Below, piece after piece: positions 52,003 to 61,281 of a stretch of DNA of 64,000 nt (the stretch's first letter is position 1; every line of letters begins with the position of its first letter). This DNA comes from Marinicella sp. Its GTDB lineage: Bacteria; Pseudomonadota; Gammaproteobacteria; Xanthomonadales; Marinicellaceae. The stretch lies in NCBI GenBank assembly GCA_028284365.1, contig JANQRW010000022.1, positions 62,001-126,000 on the forward strand. The letters run 5' to 3'. Made by a program: the position numbers and the translations under genes. The notes under the pieces are model-generated. The model did no database searches. It had not been told where the DNA came from and was given only the letters and a program-made list of their open reading frames with translations.

Positions 52003-53613
52003 ATGAAACACATTAAGATTTTTGACACCACGTTAAGAGACGGCCAACAATGCCCAGGCGCTGGCATGAGTTACAGTAAAAACATTGAGTATGCCCAATT
52101 AGCCGCCAAAATAAACATTGATGTTTTAGAAGCAGGTTTCCCCAGCGCCAGTGCTGAAGACTACAAAATCGTTAATCACATTGCACAAATGTATGCCCAA
52201 CAATCCCACAGCCCAAAAGTTGCTGCTTTGAGTCAATTACGCGAAGAACAGGTCCAAAAAACCACACAGGCCTTGGCACCGCTGATTCCTTCAAAACGTG
52301 CCATTTTACATGTTTATTTACCAGTTGCTCCTGAGCTGATGGAAGCTTCTCTGGGCAAGTACGCCGATGACAAAGAACAAATCTTAAAAGATACCAAAAC
52401 AATGATAGAAAAGGCTGTGGCAGCTGGCTTAGAAGTTGAATTCAGTCCTGAAGCATACTCACAAATGGGTGATAATTTTGATTTCACCACTGAATTAATC
52501 AGTACAGCCATTGCAGCTGGTGCATCTACGATTAATTGTCCAGATACCATTGGACGTGCTTGTTACTTACAAGGTGAAGATTACTTTGTAAACCACATGA
52601 ATCAACATGCGGCCATCATGAAACAACGGTTTCCTGAGCGGGACATCACTTGGTCAGTCCATTGTCACAATGATTTTGGCTTGGCTTTGGATAACAGCAT
52701 GCGTGCGGTGTTTGAGGGTCCTGCAAGCCAGGTGGAAGGTTGTTTCAATGGCATCGGTGAACGCGCAGGCAATGTCGCTCTGGAACAATGCATCATGTAC
52801 ATCAAGTCATTCAGTAGCGAAAACAACCCTGCAGTAACTCAATGTCAAAGTCGACACATTCGCCAAGTTTCGGATTTTGTGAGCAAACACATGTTAAATC
52901 GCCAACCACACTGGCCGATCAGCGGTGATAACGCAGCTAAACATTCCTCAGGTGGCCATACCAATGCCATTTTGAAGAATGCGGAAGTTTACCAGCCCTT
53001 CCCACCCAGCTCAGTGGGCCAAAACATTTCTTTTGTATTCGGCCCGCTAAGCGGCAGCAATCATGCCCAATCCATCATTCAAAAACATGGTTATGCTTGT
53101 GAAGCTCATGAACGCCAAGAAATCATGCAATACATCAAGGAATACCACAAAAACCGCCGTAAAGGCTTAACTGATGACGAGTTCATGGAGGCTTATTTCA
53201 ATTACAGAAAACCGATTGACGTGGCCAAGATCGTCTTTGAGATCAAACAGAATCAAAAACATTTTTCTATTGTTGCCAAAGTGTTTGGTGAAACTGAACA
53301 ATTTGACATCGCTTGTCAACACGATGCCACTGCAACCACTGCTTTACATCGATACCTGCGCGAGCGATTTGGCCAATTTCACATCCAATCTTACCGCAGT
53401 GAATCAAAAGAACCAGGACGTCATGCTGAGGCCCATGCCACCATCAGCATTGCTGTTGGCGATGTCTTCTACCAAGGCAAGGCACACCATCATGACATCG
53501 AAACGGCAGCTTTGATGGCCTTGATAGACGCTTTCAATCAGCATTTAATCGCAGCACATTACAGCCATAAAAAAGAGCAAGAACCGGCTTTAAAGGTAGG
53601 CATGAGGGATTAA
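52003..53613 (+). CDS. leuA: 2-isopropylmalate synthase
   Basis: This first enzyme of leucine synthesis condenses 2-ketoisovalerate with acetyl-CoA. It is about 536 residues. The HMGL-like barrel has DTTLRDGQQCPGAGMS, ETINPDT-like TINCPDTIGRA, the metal site HCHNDFGLALDNS and GCFNGIGERAGNVALEQ. A linker and the C-terminal allosteric LeuA dimer domain follow (KVFGETEQFDIACQHDATAT). The ATG at 52003 has GAGG at a good distance; an in-frame TTG at 51949 was rejected. The internal RNA leader with leuL precedes it. Confidence 0.95.
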   Translation: MKHIKIFDTTLRDGQQCPGAGMSYSKNIEYAQLAAKINIDVLEAGFPSASAEDYKIVNHIAQMYAQQSHSPKVAALSQLREEQVQKTTQALAPLIPSKRAILHVYLPVAPELMEASLGKYADDKEQILKDTKTMIEKAVAAGLEVEFSPEAYSQMGDNFDFTTELISTAIAAGASTINCPDTIGRACYLQGEDYFVNHMNQHAAIMKQRFPERDITWSVHCHNDFGLALDNSMRAVFEGPASQVEGCFNGIGERAGNVALEQCIMYIKSFSSENNPAVTQCQSRHIRQVSDFVSKHMLNRQPHWPISGDNAAKHSSGGHTNAILKNAEVYQPFPPSSVGQNISFVFGPLSGSNHAQSIIQKHGYACEAHERQEIMQYIKEYHKNRRKGLTDDEFMEAYFNYRKPIDVAKIVFEIKQNQKHFSIVAKVFGETEQFDIACQHDATATTALHRYLRERFGQFHIQSYRSESKEPGRHAEAHATISIAVGDVFYQGKAHHHDIETAALMALIDAFNQHLIAAHYSHKKEQEPALKVGMRD

Positions 53614-53615
53614 AT

Positions 53616-54992
53616 ATGTCACAAAATATTGTAGAAAAGATCTGGCACCAGCACCGGGTACATCATCAAGACGGTTTTCCTGATGTACTGGGTATTGATT
53701 TTGCCCTATTACATGAAGTTACTTCTGCTCAAGCTTTCGACATGATTGAACAACGCAACCTCAGCATCCATGATCCCACTAAATTTCTGGCCACCATTGA
53801 TCACAGCATACCAACCCGTATAAACCGCCATGAAATTCATGATAAGACGGCCAAAGCTCAGATCGAATTACTGCGTAAAAATTGTGCCAAACATGGCATC
53901 CCGATTTGTGATTTAGACAGCAACCACCAAGGCATTGTCCATGTCGTTGGGCCCGAACTGGGCATCACACAACCTGGCATGACCTTGGTTTGTGGCGACT
54001 CTCATACCGCCACTCATGGGGCTTTTGGGGCTTTGGCTTTTGGTATTGGTACTTCAACATTGGCCCATGTATTTGCCACTGGTGCGGTGTTGATGAACCA
54101 ACCTAGGGTGATGCGAGTTAACTTCAAAGGCGAATTACCTGAAGGTACCTATGCCAAAGATATGATCATGCACCTGATCGCTGAAATTGGCATAGGTGGA
54201 GCCACCGGACATGTGATTGAATATACCGGAGCCGCAGTTCATGCCTTGTCCATGGAGCAGCGCATGACATTGTGTAACATGAGCATTGAATGTGGTGCGA
54301 TTGCTGGTTTGGTTGCCCCCGATCAAACCACTTTCAACTACATCAAGAACCGTCTTTATGCACCTGATGGTGAGCAGTTTTCACAAGCCCTCGTTCATTG
54401 GCAAAGTTTATGCAGTGACGATGGCTGCCACTATGACCAAGTGATTGAATTAAATATCAGTAAATTGAAACCCATGATCAGTTGGGGCACCAACCCACAG
54501 CAGGCGATACAAAGTCACCAAGTGATTCCTGATGGCTCCAGCGCAGCTTTGGATTATGTTAAATTAAACGCCAATCAAAAGCTGATAGGTACAGCTATTC
54601 AATGGGCTTTTGTGGGTTCTTGTACCAATGGTCGAATTGAGGACTTACGCATTGTCGCTGAGATTTTGCGCAATAAAAAAATTGCAACTGATGTCACCAT
54701 GTATGTGGTACCAGGTTCTGAACAAGTGATGATACAAGCCCAAAAAGAAGGTCTGGATGAAGTGGTTACAGCCGCTGGTGCTGAATTTCGCATGCCAGGT
54801 TGTTCTATGTGCCTCGGTATGAATGATGACAAAGTCCCTGCCGGCGAACGATGTATCAGTACCACCAATCGTAACTTTATTGGTCGTCAAGGTACTGGCA
54901 GTATCACTCATTTGGCCTCTCCTGCCACAGTGGCCTATAGTGCCTTAGCCGGCTTTATTTGTACCCAATTCATGACTGAGGAGGCCTCATAA
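53616..54992 (+). CDS. leuC: 3-isopropylmalate dehydratase large subunit
   Basis: This aconitase-family subunit holds the [4Fe-4S] cluster and isomerises 2- to 3-isopropylmalate with LeuD. It is 458 residues. Cluster cysteines are in VGSCTNGRIEDLR and PGCSMCLGMNDDKVPAGE; other marks are VCGDSHTATHGAFGALAFGIG and IDHSIPTRINRHE near the start. It begins 2 bases after leuA and its stop shares a base with the leuD start. The order A-C-D-B differs from the A-B-C-D order of E. coli. Confidence 0.96.
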   Translation: MSQNIVEKIWHQHRVHHQDGFPDVLGIDFALLHEVTSAQAFDMIEQRNLSIHDPTKFLATIDHSIPTRINRHEIHDKTAKAQIELLRKNCAKHGIPICDLDSNHQGIVHVVGPELGITQPGMTLVCGDSHTATHGAFGALAFGIGTSTLAHVFATGAVLMNQPRVMRVNFKGELPEGTYAKDMIMHLIAEIGIGGATGHVIEYTGAAVHALSMEQRMTLCNMSIECGAIAGLVAPDQTTFNYIKNRLYAPDGEQFSQALVHWQSLCSDDGCHYDQVIELNISKLKPMISWGTNPQQAIQSHQVIPDGSSAALDYVKLNANQKLIGTAIQWAFVGSCTNGRIEDLRIVAEILRNKKIATDVTMYVVPGSEQVMIQAQKEGLDEVVTAAGAEFRMPGCSMCLGMNDDKVPAGERCISTTNRNFIGRQGTGSITHLASPATVAYSALAGFICTQFMTEEAS

Positions 54993-55606
54993 TGTCAATT
55001 CAAAAACAAGGTAAAATAACCATCCAGGGGGGGTGTGTGCCAATGATGATCGACGACATTGATACAGACATCATTATCCCAGCACAACACTTGACCCAAA
55101 CTTCAAAATCAGGATACGGACAACATGCCTTTGCGCGGTTGAAACAAGGCGATGCTGATTTCGTGTTGAACCAAAAGCGTTACCAAAATGCCAAAGTGCT
55201 GCTGGCTGGTGATAATTTTGGCTGTGGCTCCTCTCGCGAACATGCTGTTTGGGCCATTCAGGAACTCGGTTTTGAGGCCATCATTGCGTCATCTTTTGCC
55301 GATATTTTCAGCAACAATGCCAGAAAAAATGGCCTGGTGCTCATAGCGTTGGCACCGGATAATTGTCAACGAATCGCCAAACAAGCCACACAAGAAAATC
55401 TACATCTAGCCATTGATTTAAAGCAAGCGACAGTCACAGCCACAAACTTTAAATATGATTTCAATATCAACCCATTCTTTCAACACTGCATAACCCACGG
55501 TTATGATGAAATTGATTACCTGCTGAGTCACATTGAAAACATCAAAGCACACAAAACCGCTATTATGAATCAATCTTTGTTCATTCAACCCGGACATGCG
55601 ACATGA
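54992..55606 (+). CDS. leuD: 3-isopropylmalate dehydratase small subunit
   Basis: This swivel-domain partner of LeuC is 204 residues. Signatures are DIDTDIIIPAQHL near the start and the substrate loop AGDNFGCGSSREHAVWAIQE, followed by ASSFADIFSNNARKNGL. GAGG stands before the ATG, which overlaps the leuC stop. Its own end overlaps leuB by 4 bases, so all four leu genes form one tight unit. Confidence 0.95.
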   Translation: MSIQKQGKITIQGGCVPMMIDDIDTDIIIPAQHLTQTSKSGYGQHAFARLKQGDADFVLNQKRYQNAKVLLAGDNFGCGSSREHAVWAIQELGFEAIIASSFADIFSNNARKNGLVLIALAPDNCQRIAKQATQENLHLAIDLKQATVTATNFKYDFNINPFFQHCITHGYDEIDYLLSHIENIKAHKTAIMNQSLFIQPGHAT

Positions 55607-56682
55607 ATACGCCATCAAATAAACCACACATTGCGATCCTGGCCGGGGACGGTATCGGCCCTGAGGTGATGCAACAAGCGTTGCGGGTCTTAGAAAAAGT
55701 TGCTCCAGATGTGAGCTATACCCACGGTTTAATTGGTGGCGCCGCTTATGCTAAATACCAACAGCATTTTCCAAATGCCACTAAAGAGCTGATTGATCAA
55801 GCCGATGCGGTGTTGTTTGGTTCAGTTGGTGGCCCAATTCAAGCTGCTGATTCTCCCCAATGGAAAAACTGTGAGGTCAATTCAATCCTGGCTTTGCGTA
55901 ACCACCTTAACTTAAGTGTCAATGTCAGGCCGGCTAAGTTTTATTCTGCTTTGGCTGATATTTCACCATTGAAGAATCATTTGTTTGATGCCTGTGATGA
56001 AATTTTGATCTATCGTGAATTACTTGGAGACATCTATTTTGGAGAAAAACGCACCTTTGAGGTTAACGGACAAATGGTGGCTGAAGACACCGCTACTTAT
56101 ACTGATGACCAAATAAAAGCGATTGCACAGCAAGCGTTTACATGTGCTGCCAATAGATCTGGCAAACTCACTTCTGTTGATAAAGCCAATGTTTTGGACA
56201 CTTCTAAATTATGGCGGCAGGTTTTTGATGAAATGGCCAAAGACTTTCCCCAAGTTGAGTTGAGTCATATGTTGGTTGATAACTGTACCATGCAATTAAT
56301 CCTCAATCCCGCACAATTTGATGTCATTGCAACTGCCAATCTATTCGGTGACATCCTATCAGATGCCGCCAGTGCCTTACCTGGATCGCTGGGCATGATG
56401 CCATCGGCCAGTTTCAATGATGCTGGTTTTGGCTTGTATGAACCTTCAGGTGGCTCAGCGCCTGACATTGCTGGTAAGGACATCGCTAATCCAATGGCAC
56501 AATTGTTGTCACTGGCGATGTTACTGCGTCATTCTCTGAACAGGCACCCAGAAGCACTGGCCATCGAACAAGCCATTGAACAAGTTTTAAATTCAGGGCA
56601 TCGAACTGCTGACATTGGTCATAACGCTTCTGACACGACAGGAACCGTTGCATTTACTGATCAGGTTATACAACAGCTTTGA
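55603..56682 (+). CDS. leuB: 3-isopropylmalate dehydrogenase
   Basis: This NAD-dependent enzyme oxidises and decarboxylates 3-isopropylmalate to 2-ketoisocaproate. It is 359 residues. Motifs are AILAGDGIGPEVMQQALRVL, SVGGP, LNLSVNVRPAKFY, YRELLGDIYFGEKR, ANLFGDILSDAASALPGSLG and YEPSGGSAPDIAGKD. It ends the leuACDB operon. No clear intrinsic terminator follows; repeat copy R2 begins 18 bases after the stop. Confidence 0.96.
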   Translation: MNTPSNKPHIAILAGDGIGPEVMQQALRVLEKVAPDVSYTHGLIGGAAYAKYQQHFPNATKELIDQADAVLFGSVGGPIQAADSPQWKNCEVNSILALRNHLNLSVNVRPAKFYSALADISPLKNHLFDACDEILIYRELLGDIYFGEKRTFEVNGQMVAEDTATYTDDQIKAIAQQAFTCAANRSGKLTSVDKANVLDTSKLWRQVFDEMAKDFPQVELSHMLVDNCTMQLILNPAQFDVIATANLFGDILSDAASALPGSLGMMPSASFNDAGFGLYEPSGGSAPDIAGKDIANPMAQLLSLAMLLRHSLNRHPEALAIEQAIEQVLNSGHRTADIGHNASDTTGTVAFTDQVIQQL

Positions 56683-56699
56683 GGAGAGTTGATGATCAA

Positions 56700-57020
56700 C
56701 TTGACCGGCGCACTCGGTTGGCGAAGCCCTGCTGAGTCAGAGAGGGCAAGTGCAGGTAATGAAAGTAAGACGGTTTGGCAGTATGCCAAGAAGTCTTGCT
56801 TAAATACCGTAGCTCGTCCGAGGTTATAAGTCATGCTGGCCGTGGTCTCGATCTCTGATCCAGTCTCGATTCTAACACCGCGATCCTTGGCGGTGGCTTT
56901 CACTTTTGTCAGGAACACTTCGACTGAGTTCAGCGCAACGCAAATTTGAATGACGCCTATAGGGATATAGGTGTGCTGCGTGAGCTTGGAGCGGAAGCGT
57001 AAGACCCAAAAGTATTCCTT
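56700..57020 (+). repeat. dispersed intergenic repeat copy R2
   Basis: This fills most of the 478-base gap between leuB and the next gene. It starts TTGACCGGCGCACTCGGTTGG, contains CCAAGAAGTCTTGCTTAAAT and ends with a 59-base block (56951-57009) that differs at one base from 59434-59492 in copy R3. The block includes the hairpin CCTATAgggaTATAGG. It ends AGTATTCCTT. The antisense frames inside are not believable genes. The remaining bases 57021-57160 hold no clear element. Confidence 0.75.
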
Positions 57021-57160
57021 TTTAATGAAACTGAATGCTGACTGAAAGTGTTCAGTTTCAGAATCTTGGCCAGTTCTCAAGTTTACAGTTTTTCAATCAA
57101 GTAACTTGCCTAAGTCTTGAAGCACCTATATGCTGTCATTGATTTAAGCTGGAACAAGCA

Positions 57161-57607
57161 ATGAGAAAAATAATATTCATACCTACATTATTGGCTGTCA
57201 TGGTTGGTTGTAATCAACAACCAACCAACACCGGTCTAAATCCTGACCAAGTAGTCATCAGCTATCAAGCAACAATCGATGAACAAGGCGGTTGCCAACC
57301 AACTTATGAAGCCCTCACGCAAACCGATGCCGATGGCCTTCCTGTCAATAAAATATACATGATTAATGGCGAAACCTATTACTACGATCAAAAGAAGCAA
57401 CGCATCGGTAACATACCACTGCAAATAAAAATGGCAGATGAAACCATGAGTTTATTGAACGAAGTGATTACGTGCGAACAGTTACAGATTGAGCTGGTTA
57501 TTGAAGAATGTCAGTATGAATGGGGCACAGAAAGAGAAGGTTGTCCACCAATCAGCGTCAAAGGACAAGATGCTTTTGGTGGCATTGAGGTTGTTTTTGC
57601 TGAATGA
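57161..57607 (+). CDS. lipoprotein with several cysteines, function unknown
   Basis: The 148-residue protein has a short signal peptide and lipobox VMVGC, so it should be lipid-anchored. The mature part contains four more cysteines (GGCQPTYE, ITCEQLQIE, EECQYEWG, EGCPPIS) that could form two disulfides, and the polar segment MINGETYYYDQKKQRIGNIP. I recognise no family. It stands alone between repeat R2 and the convergent amidohydrolase gene. Confidence 0.65.
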   Translation: MRKIIFIPTLLAVMVGCNQQPTNTGLNPDQVVISYQATIDEQGGCQPTYEALTQTDADGLPVNKIYMINGETYYYDQKKQRIGNIPLQIKMADETMSLLNEVITCEQLQIELVIEECQYEWGTEREGCPPISVKGQDAFGGIEVVFAE

Positions 57608-57632
57608 GCAAAAACAACATTGGGTTTAATAA

Positions 57633-57668
57633 AGAGTGGTTAACGCACAGAACAACATCAACCACTCT
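57633..57668. repeat. perfect 9-bp inverted repeat between convergent genes
   Basis: AGAGTGGTT (57633-57641) and AACCACTCT (57660-57668) pair across an 18-base loop in the 78-base gap between the lipoprotein gene and the amidohydrolase. There is no T-run. It may help end transcription from either side. Confidence 0.5.
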
Positions 57669-57685
57669 GATAAACCTGGCCCTGA

Positions 57686-59218
57686 TTATTCGATATAATC
57701 ACCAATGTCCTCAACTCTACTTTCATCATTAGCGGCTCTTACTGCTGCTAAGATTTCATCCAAAACTTTGCGGCTGTAAACACATCCATTATTAATCACA
57801 AAATCAATCGACCTTGTGTGTTTTATATCTATCAGTGGGTTGCCATTTAATAGCAATAAATCGGCCTGATAACCAATAGCAATCTTACCAGTTTTAACCT
57901 TCATTTGGTCAGCCGGAGCAGACGTTGCTGCTTGCAACACAGCAGCATTACTCATACCTGCCTTACTCAACGCCGCTAACTCCTCATGCAAGGAAAAGCC
58001 AGGTACCATAACTGGCACATTGGCATCTGTAGCAGCCAGTAACTTAACCCCTGCACGTGCCATGGCACCTATTAAAATCCGATTGGCTTGAGCATAAGTC
58101 TGCCAGTAAATTTGGTTGTCAGCTTTCCACTCCTCCGGAAAATCATCCGGCAAACGATATATATTAACCTCTGGCAACCAGCCCATGGCTCGAATGGCAG
58201 GAATGGTTGATTCAGCAATGCCAGGGTTAACATAGCGCAAAGCCACACCTTTCAGTACTTGATCCAAATCAGCTCGAATTGGTGCAAAACCTTCCATGAT
58301 GGCAAGCGTTGTTTGAACCGCAATGTCATGCTTTAACAGTTGTGAAACGATTTCATCACTGCGACTTCTTACATGGCTTAAGAAAGCTTCAGCTTGCTTG
58401 CTCTGATAACCACCAAACTCCCTGATTAAAGCTTTAACGATTTCCTCAACATGTCCTAATTCGCGCAACTCAGTACCCCAAATTTCATCCAAAGTCATGT
58501 TGATTGGTGTATGTCCCAATATTTGAAAATCATGTTTTTTGGCTGCTGTACTAAAAGCCATGAAATGCTCTTTGGTCAAAAAGGTATAGACTTTAATGGC
58601 ATCAAAGCCCTGTTCAATCAATCCCAATAAATCAGCTTCAATACTGTCAACATCATTGACCGGATTGATCTTGGCCGTTAGACGATCAAACCAACCTTTG
58701 AAAAAGCCGTTGCTGTTGTGACGGCGTGAAGCCACAAACATATCAGGACCTGGTCGCCCTTGCCTGATTTCCTGTTTCCATTGCAAGTGTTCTTCACTGC
58801 CATTAAGTTCTTTGATGTGGGTGATGCCGTTGGCCAAATACAACAACAAATCATTGGGACTTTGCCACAGGTGTACATGTGAGTCGATTAAACCAGGAAT
58901 CAAATATTGGTCAGTACCATCAATCACATCGTAACCTTGGGGCACCAAGATGTCAGAGCCCATGTTAACGATAACACCCTTATGCAACACCACTGATTGA
59001 TTGGGTATCATTCGAGAGCCATCCTGAGATAACAGATTAACATTGACGATTGCCACATCAGCCTGTACTGTTTTAAAAGCTTTTATATCGACTTCCTTGG
59101 TGTACTCACCCCATAAACGGTTGATCTCTGTATAAGTGAAATACAGACCCAAAGCGGTTGTGAACAACATAACCAGGGCTGTCCATTTGAAGATTTTTTT
59201 GAATTTAACAGAACACAT
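57686..59218 (-). CDS. membrane-anchored amidohydrolase family protein
   Basis: The 510-residue protein has an N-terminal membrane helix (IFKWTALVMLFTTALGLYFTY) and an amidohydrolase TIM barrel. Metal-binding motifs are GLIDSHVHLWQS, the KVYTFLTKEHF strand with the likely bridging Lys, ILGHTPINMT, and LLAATDANVPVMVPGFSLHEEL, followed by KVKTGKIAIGYQADLLLLNGNPLIDI, which closes the beta sandwich. Family members hydrolyse amides, lactones or dipeptides; the substrate is unknown. The AraC regulator 284 bases upstream may control it. Confidence 0.88.
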   Translation of the reverse strand: MCSVKFKKIFKWTALVMLFTTALGLYFTYTEINRLWGEYTKEVDIKAFKTVQADVAIVNVNLLSQDGSRMIPNQSVVLHKGVIVNMGSDILVPQGYDVIDGTDQYLIPGLIDSHVHLWQSPNDLLLYLANGITHIKELNGSEEHLQWKQEIRQGRPGPDMFVASRRHNSNGFFKGWFDRLTAKINPVNDVDSIEADLLGLIEQGFDAIKVYTFLTKEHFMAFSTAAKKHDFQILGHTPINMTLDEIWGTELRELGHVEEIVKALIREFGGYQSKQAEAFLSHVRSRSDEIVSQLLKHDIAVQTTLAIMEGFAPIRADLDQVLKGVALRYVNPGIAESTIPAIRAMGWLPEVNIYRLPDDFPEEWKADNQIYWQTYAQANRILIGAMARAGVKLLAATDANVPVMVPGFSLHEELAALSKAGMSNAAVLQAATSAPADQMKVKTGKIAIGYQADLLLLNGNPLIDIKHTRSIDFVINNGCVYSRKVLDEILAAVRAANDESRVEDIGDYIE

Positions 59219-59322
59219 ATCAATACCTTGTTTTTGAAAGGTATCAGCATATTAACTAGCTGCGATTCAGTCTGGTCGAAAAGTAAAAAAACCTGAACGA
59301 TTATTTGGAAAGCTGCTGAGCA

Positions 59323-59508
59323 GCTTGACCCGCCGAGCTGGTTGGTGAGCAAAGCGAATCAGAAGCGAAGAGCGCGAGGTTACCAGCCATGATCGCTGTG
59401 GTCGCTTTTAAATTTGTCTGGAACGAATTTAAATGACGCCTATAGGGATATAGGTGTGCTGCATGAGCTTGGAGCGGAAGCGTAAGACCCAAGATCATTC
59501 CTTATTTC
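59323..59508 (+). repeat. dispersed intergenic repeat copy R3
   Basis: This lies between the amidohydrolase start and the AraC regulator stop. It begins GCTTGACCCGCCGAGCTGGTT, has CGAGGTTACCAGCCATGATCG and ends with the 59-base block at 59434-59492, nearly identical to copy R2, then CATTCCTTATTTC. That end contains the stop codon of the AraC gene. It is a shorter, internally deleted relative of R2. The gap 59219-59322 shows nothing else clear. Confidence 0.75.
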
Positions 59509-60521
59509 AGTACACTTTTTCTATATACAGTGGGTGTTTGACCGACTATTTTTTTAAAGGCACGGTTAAAAGGTGGTAAAGAATTAAAACCATGATTCAA
59601 GGCCAAAGTAAGGATCGGTATGTGCTCATTTTCAGAGTTTCCCAAAGCTGCTTTGATGTCTCTGATTCGATAATCATTGATAAAACCAGAAAAATTATCA
59701 AAACCCAAATGTTGGTTGATGTGCTCCCTGAGTCTCGGTGCTCCAACCCCCAAACTCTGGGCCAAGGAACTGATGGTGATGTTACTTTGCAGGTAAGCTT
59801 GCTCAACATCCATTGCTTGTTTTAGTTGATCATGCAGTTTTTGATCTCTTGCAGAAAGTTCATCTACTTTTGTTATAACATCAAAAGCAAAAACTGTACC
59901 TTTGATCTTTAAAATCCAAAAACTCAAAGCAAACAACACCGGCCATAAGCTGATGGCATTGATGGTCGGTTGGAACTCAGGTAATAACACTGAACCCAAA
60001 ACAATCATGATGGTGGCAGAAACAGCCACCAATATCATCATTTTGATTCGGGTTTGTCGGCGCGCCTCTATTAAGTCATCTGTATGACCGGTCAACGACA
60101 CATACATCATATGAAAGATAATCAAGAAAGCCGATACATTTACCATGTATGCCCACCAGATAGGCAAAGCATCAAGGTGGCCAAATTGAACCAACCGCTC
60201 TGCCAGCATGATCGCAACCACAAACGTACCAAAGCTGATATGCAGCGTATTGACCTTAAAATCTTTTTTAAACAAAGACAGTACAAATAACCAAATCGAT
60301 ACCAACAAACCAACATCAATGATTCTGAATACCTGCCGCAACACTTCAGGTGGATAAAACACGGTGGGGGTAAAACCCAACAAATGAGCCAGTAAGAACA
60401 GTTGTGTCAACAGCAAAAACACCATGGGTTTGGCATTTAACTGGGCATGTAAAACCATTGGAATGGACAACAGCAACATACCAATACCAGAAAACCTAAA
60501 AAAAGCGTCAAGCCAAGTCAT
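59502..60521 (-). CDS. AraC family regulator with N-terminal membrane sensor domain
   Basis: The 339-residue protein has six or seven membrane helices in the first 210 residues (GIGMLLLSIPMVLH, MVFLLLTQLFLLAHLLG, WAYMVNVSAFLIIFHMMYV, ILVAVSATIMIVLGSVLL) and a C-terminal AraC-type double helix-turn-helix from about residue 240 (NITISSLAQSLGVGAPRLRE, ILTLALNHGFNSLPPFNRAF). Regulators of this membrane-bound kind are common in marine proteobacteria; the signal is unknown. It is in line with the amidohydrolase gene and may regulate it. Its stop codon lies inside repeat R3. Confidence 0.88.
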   Translation of the reverse strand: MTWLDAFFRFSGIGMLLLSIPMVLHAQLNAKPMVFLLLTQLFLLAHLLGFTPTVFYPPEVLRQVFRIIDVGLLVSIWLFVLSLFKKDFKVNTLHISFGTFVVAIMLAERLVQFGHLDALPIWWAYMVNVSAFLIIFHMMYVSLTGHTDDLIEARRQTRIKMMILVAVSATIMIVLGSVLLPEFQPTINAISLWPVLFALSFWILKIKGTVFAFDVITKVDELSARDQKLHDQLKQAMDVEQAYLQSNITISSLAQSLGVGAPRLREHINQHLGFDNFSGFINDYRIRDIKAALGNSENEHIPILTLALNHGFNSLPPFNRAFKKIVGQTPTVYRKSVLK

Positions 60522-60540
60522 CTATAGGTAATGCACTAGA

Positions 60541-61278
60541 CTACCCACGTTGTCTGACCACTTCAAACAAGGTAATCCCCGTTGCCACCGACACATTGAG
60601 GCTTTGCACTGCACCTGCCATTGGGATGTGAATCAAATGATCACAACACTGTTTCACTAAATGGCGCAAGCCTTTACCTTCGTTACCCACAACAATGGCA
60701 ACTGCGCCAGACAAATCAGTTTGGTAAATGCTTTGACTGTCCTCCTCCAAAGCGGTGCCATAAACCCAAACACCGCCAGCTTTAATCACTTCAATGGCTC
60801 TGGCCAAGTTAGTGACTTGAAAAATATCCAAATGTTCAACGGCTCCGGCAGCGGTCTTGTGTGTGGTGGGTGTGATGGACGCTGATTTGTCTTTACTGAA
60901 TACCACCGCAGTCACGCCAGCCGCATCAGCACTGCGCAAACAGGCACCCAGGTTGCGAGGATCTTCAATGCAATCCAAAATCAGAATCAATGGATTCTCC
61001 CACCCTTTCAATGCTGCTTTGAGGTCTTTTTCAGATTTAAGTCGAACTTGATTGATGCTCGCAACAACTCCTTGGTGCCTTTCGCCGCACTTGCGACCCA
61101 ATTCCTGCAAGCTCACCCGATTTAAAGTAACTTGAGATTTTTCAACAGCAGCCAACAAATTTAAAAGACGTTTGTTCTGGGCATCTTTCTGTAACCAAAT
61201 TTCTCGGACTTCACCAGCTTTAAGCGCCAGTTCAACCGCATGAATACCAAATATAAGCTTGTTGCTTGGAGCCATCAA
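60541..61278 (-). CDS. rlmB: 23S rRNA (guanosine-2251-2'-O)-methyltransferase
   Basis: This SpoU-family knotted methyltransferase modifies G2251 in the peptidyl-transferase region of 23S rRNA. It is 245 residues. An N-terminal RNA-binding domain (IFGIHAVELALKAGEVREIWL) precedes the SPOUT motifs: LDCIEDPRNLGACLRSADAAG, VVGNEGKGLRHLV and IPMAGAVQSLNVSVATGITL. It lies 3 bases after rnr, the usual pairing in gammaproteobacteria. Confidence 0.95.
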   Translation of the reverse strand: MMAPSNKLIFGIHAVELALKAGEVREIWLQKDAQNKRLLNLLAAVEKSQVTLNRVSLQELGRKCGERHQGVVASINQVRLKSEKDLKAALKGWENPLILILDCIEDPRNLGACLRSADAAGVTAVVFSKDKSASITPTTHKTAAGAVEHLDIFQVTNLARAIEVIKAGGVWVYGTALEEDSQSIYQTDLSGAVAIVVGNEGKGLRHLVKQCCDHLIHIPMAGAVQSLNVSVATGITLFEVVRQRG

Positions 61279-61281
61279 TAC

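Noticed and set aside
56661-57080. 139-codon minus-strand frame after leuB
   Set aside because: It is the antisense reading of repeat copy R2 and overlaps the leuB end. Composition and lack of a ribosome site argue against a gene.
59301-59498. 65-codon minus-strand frame upstream of the amidohydrolase
   Set aside because: It is the antisense reading of repeat copy R3 and is not conserved in frame with the other copies.
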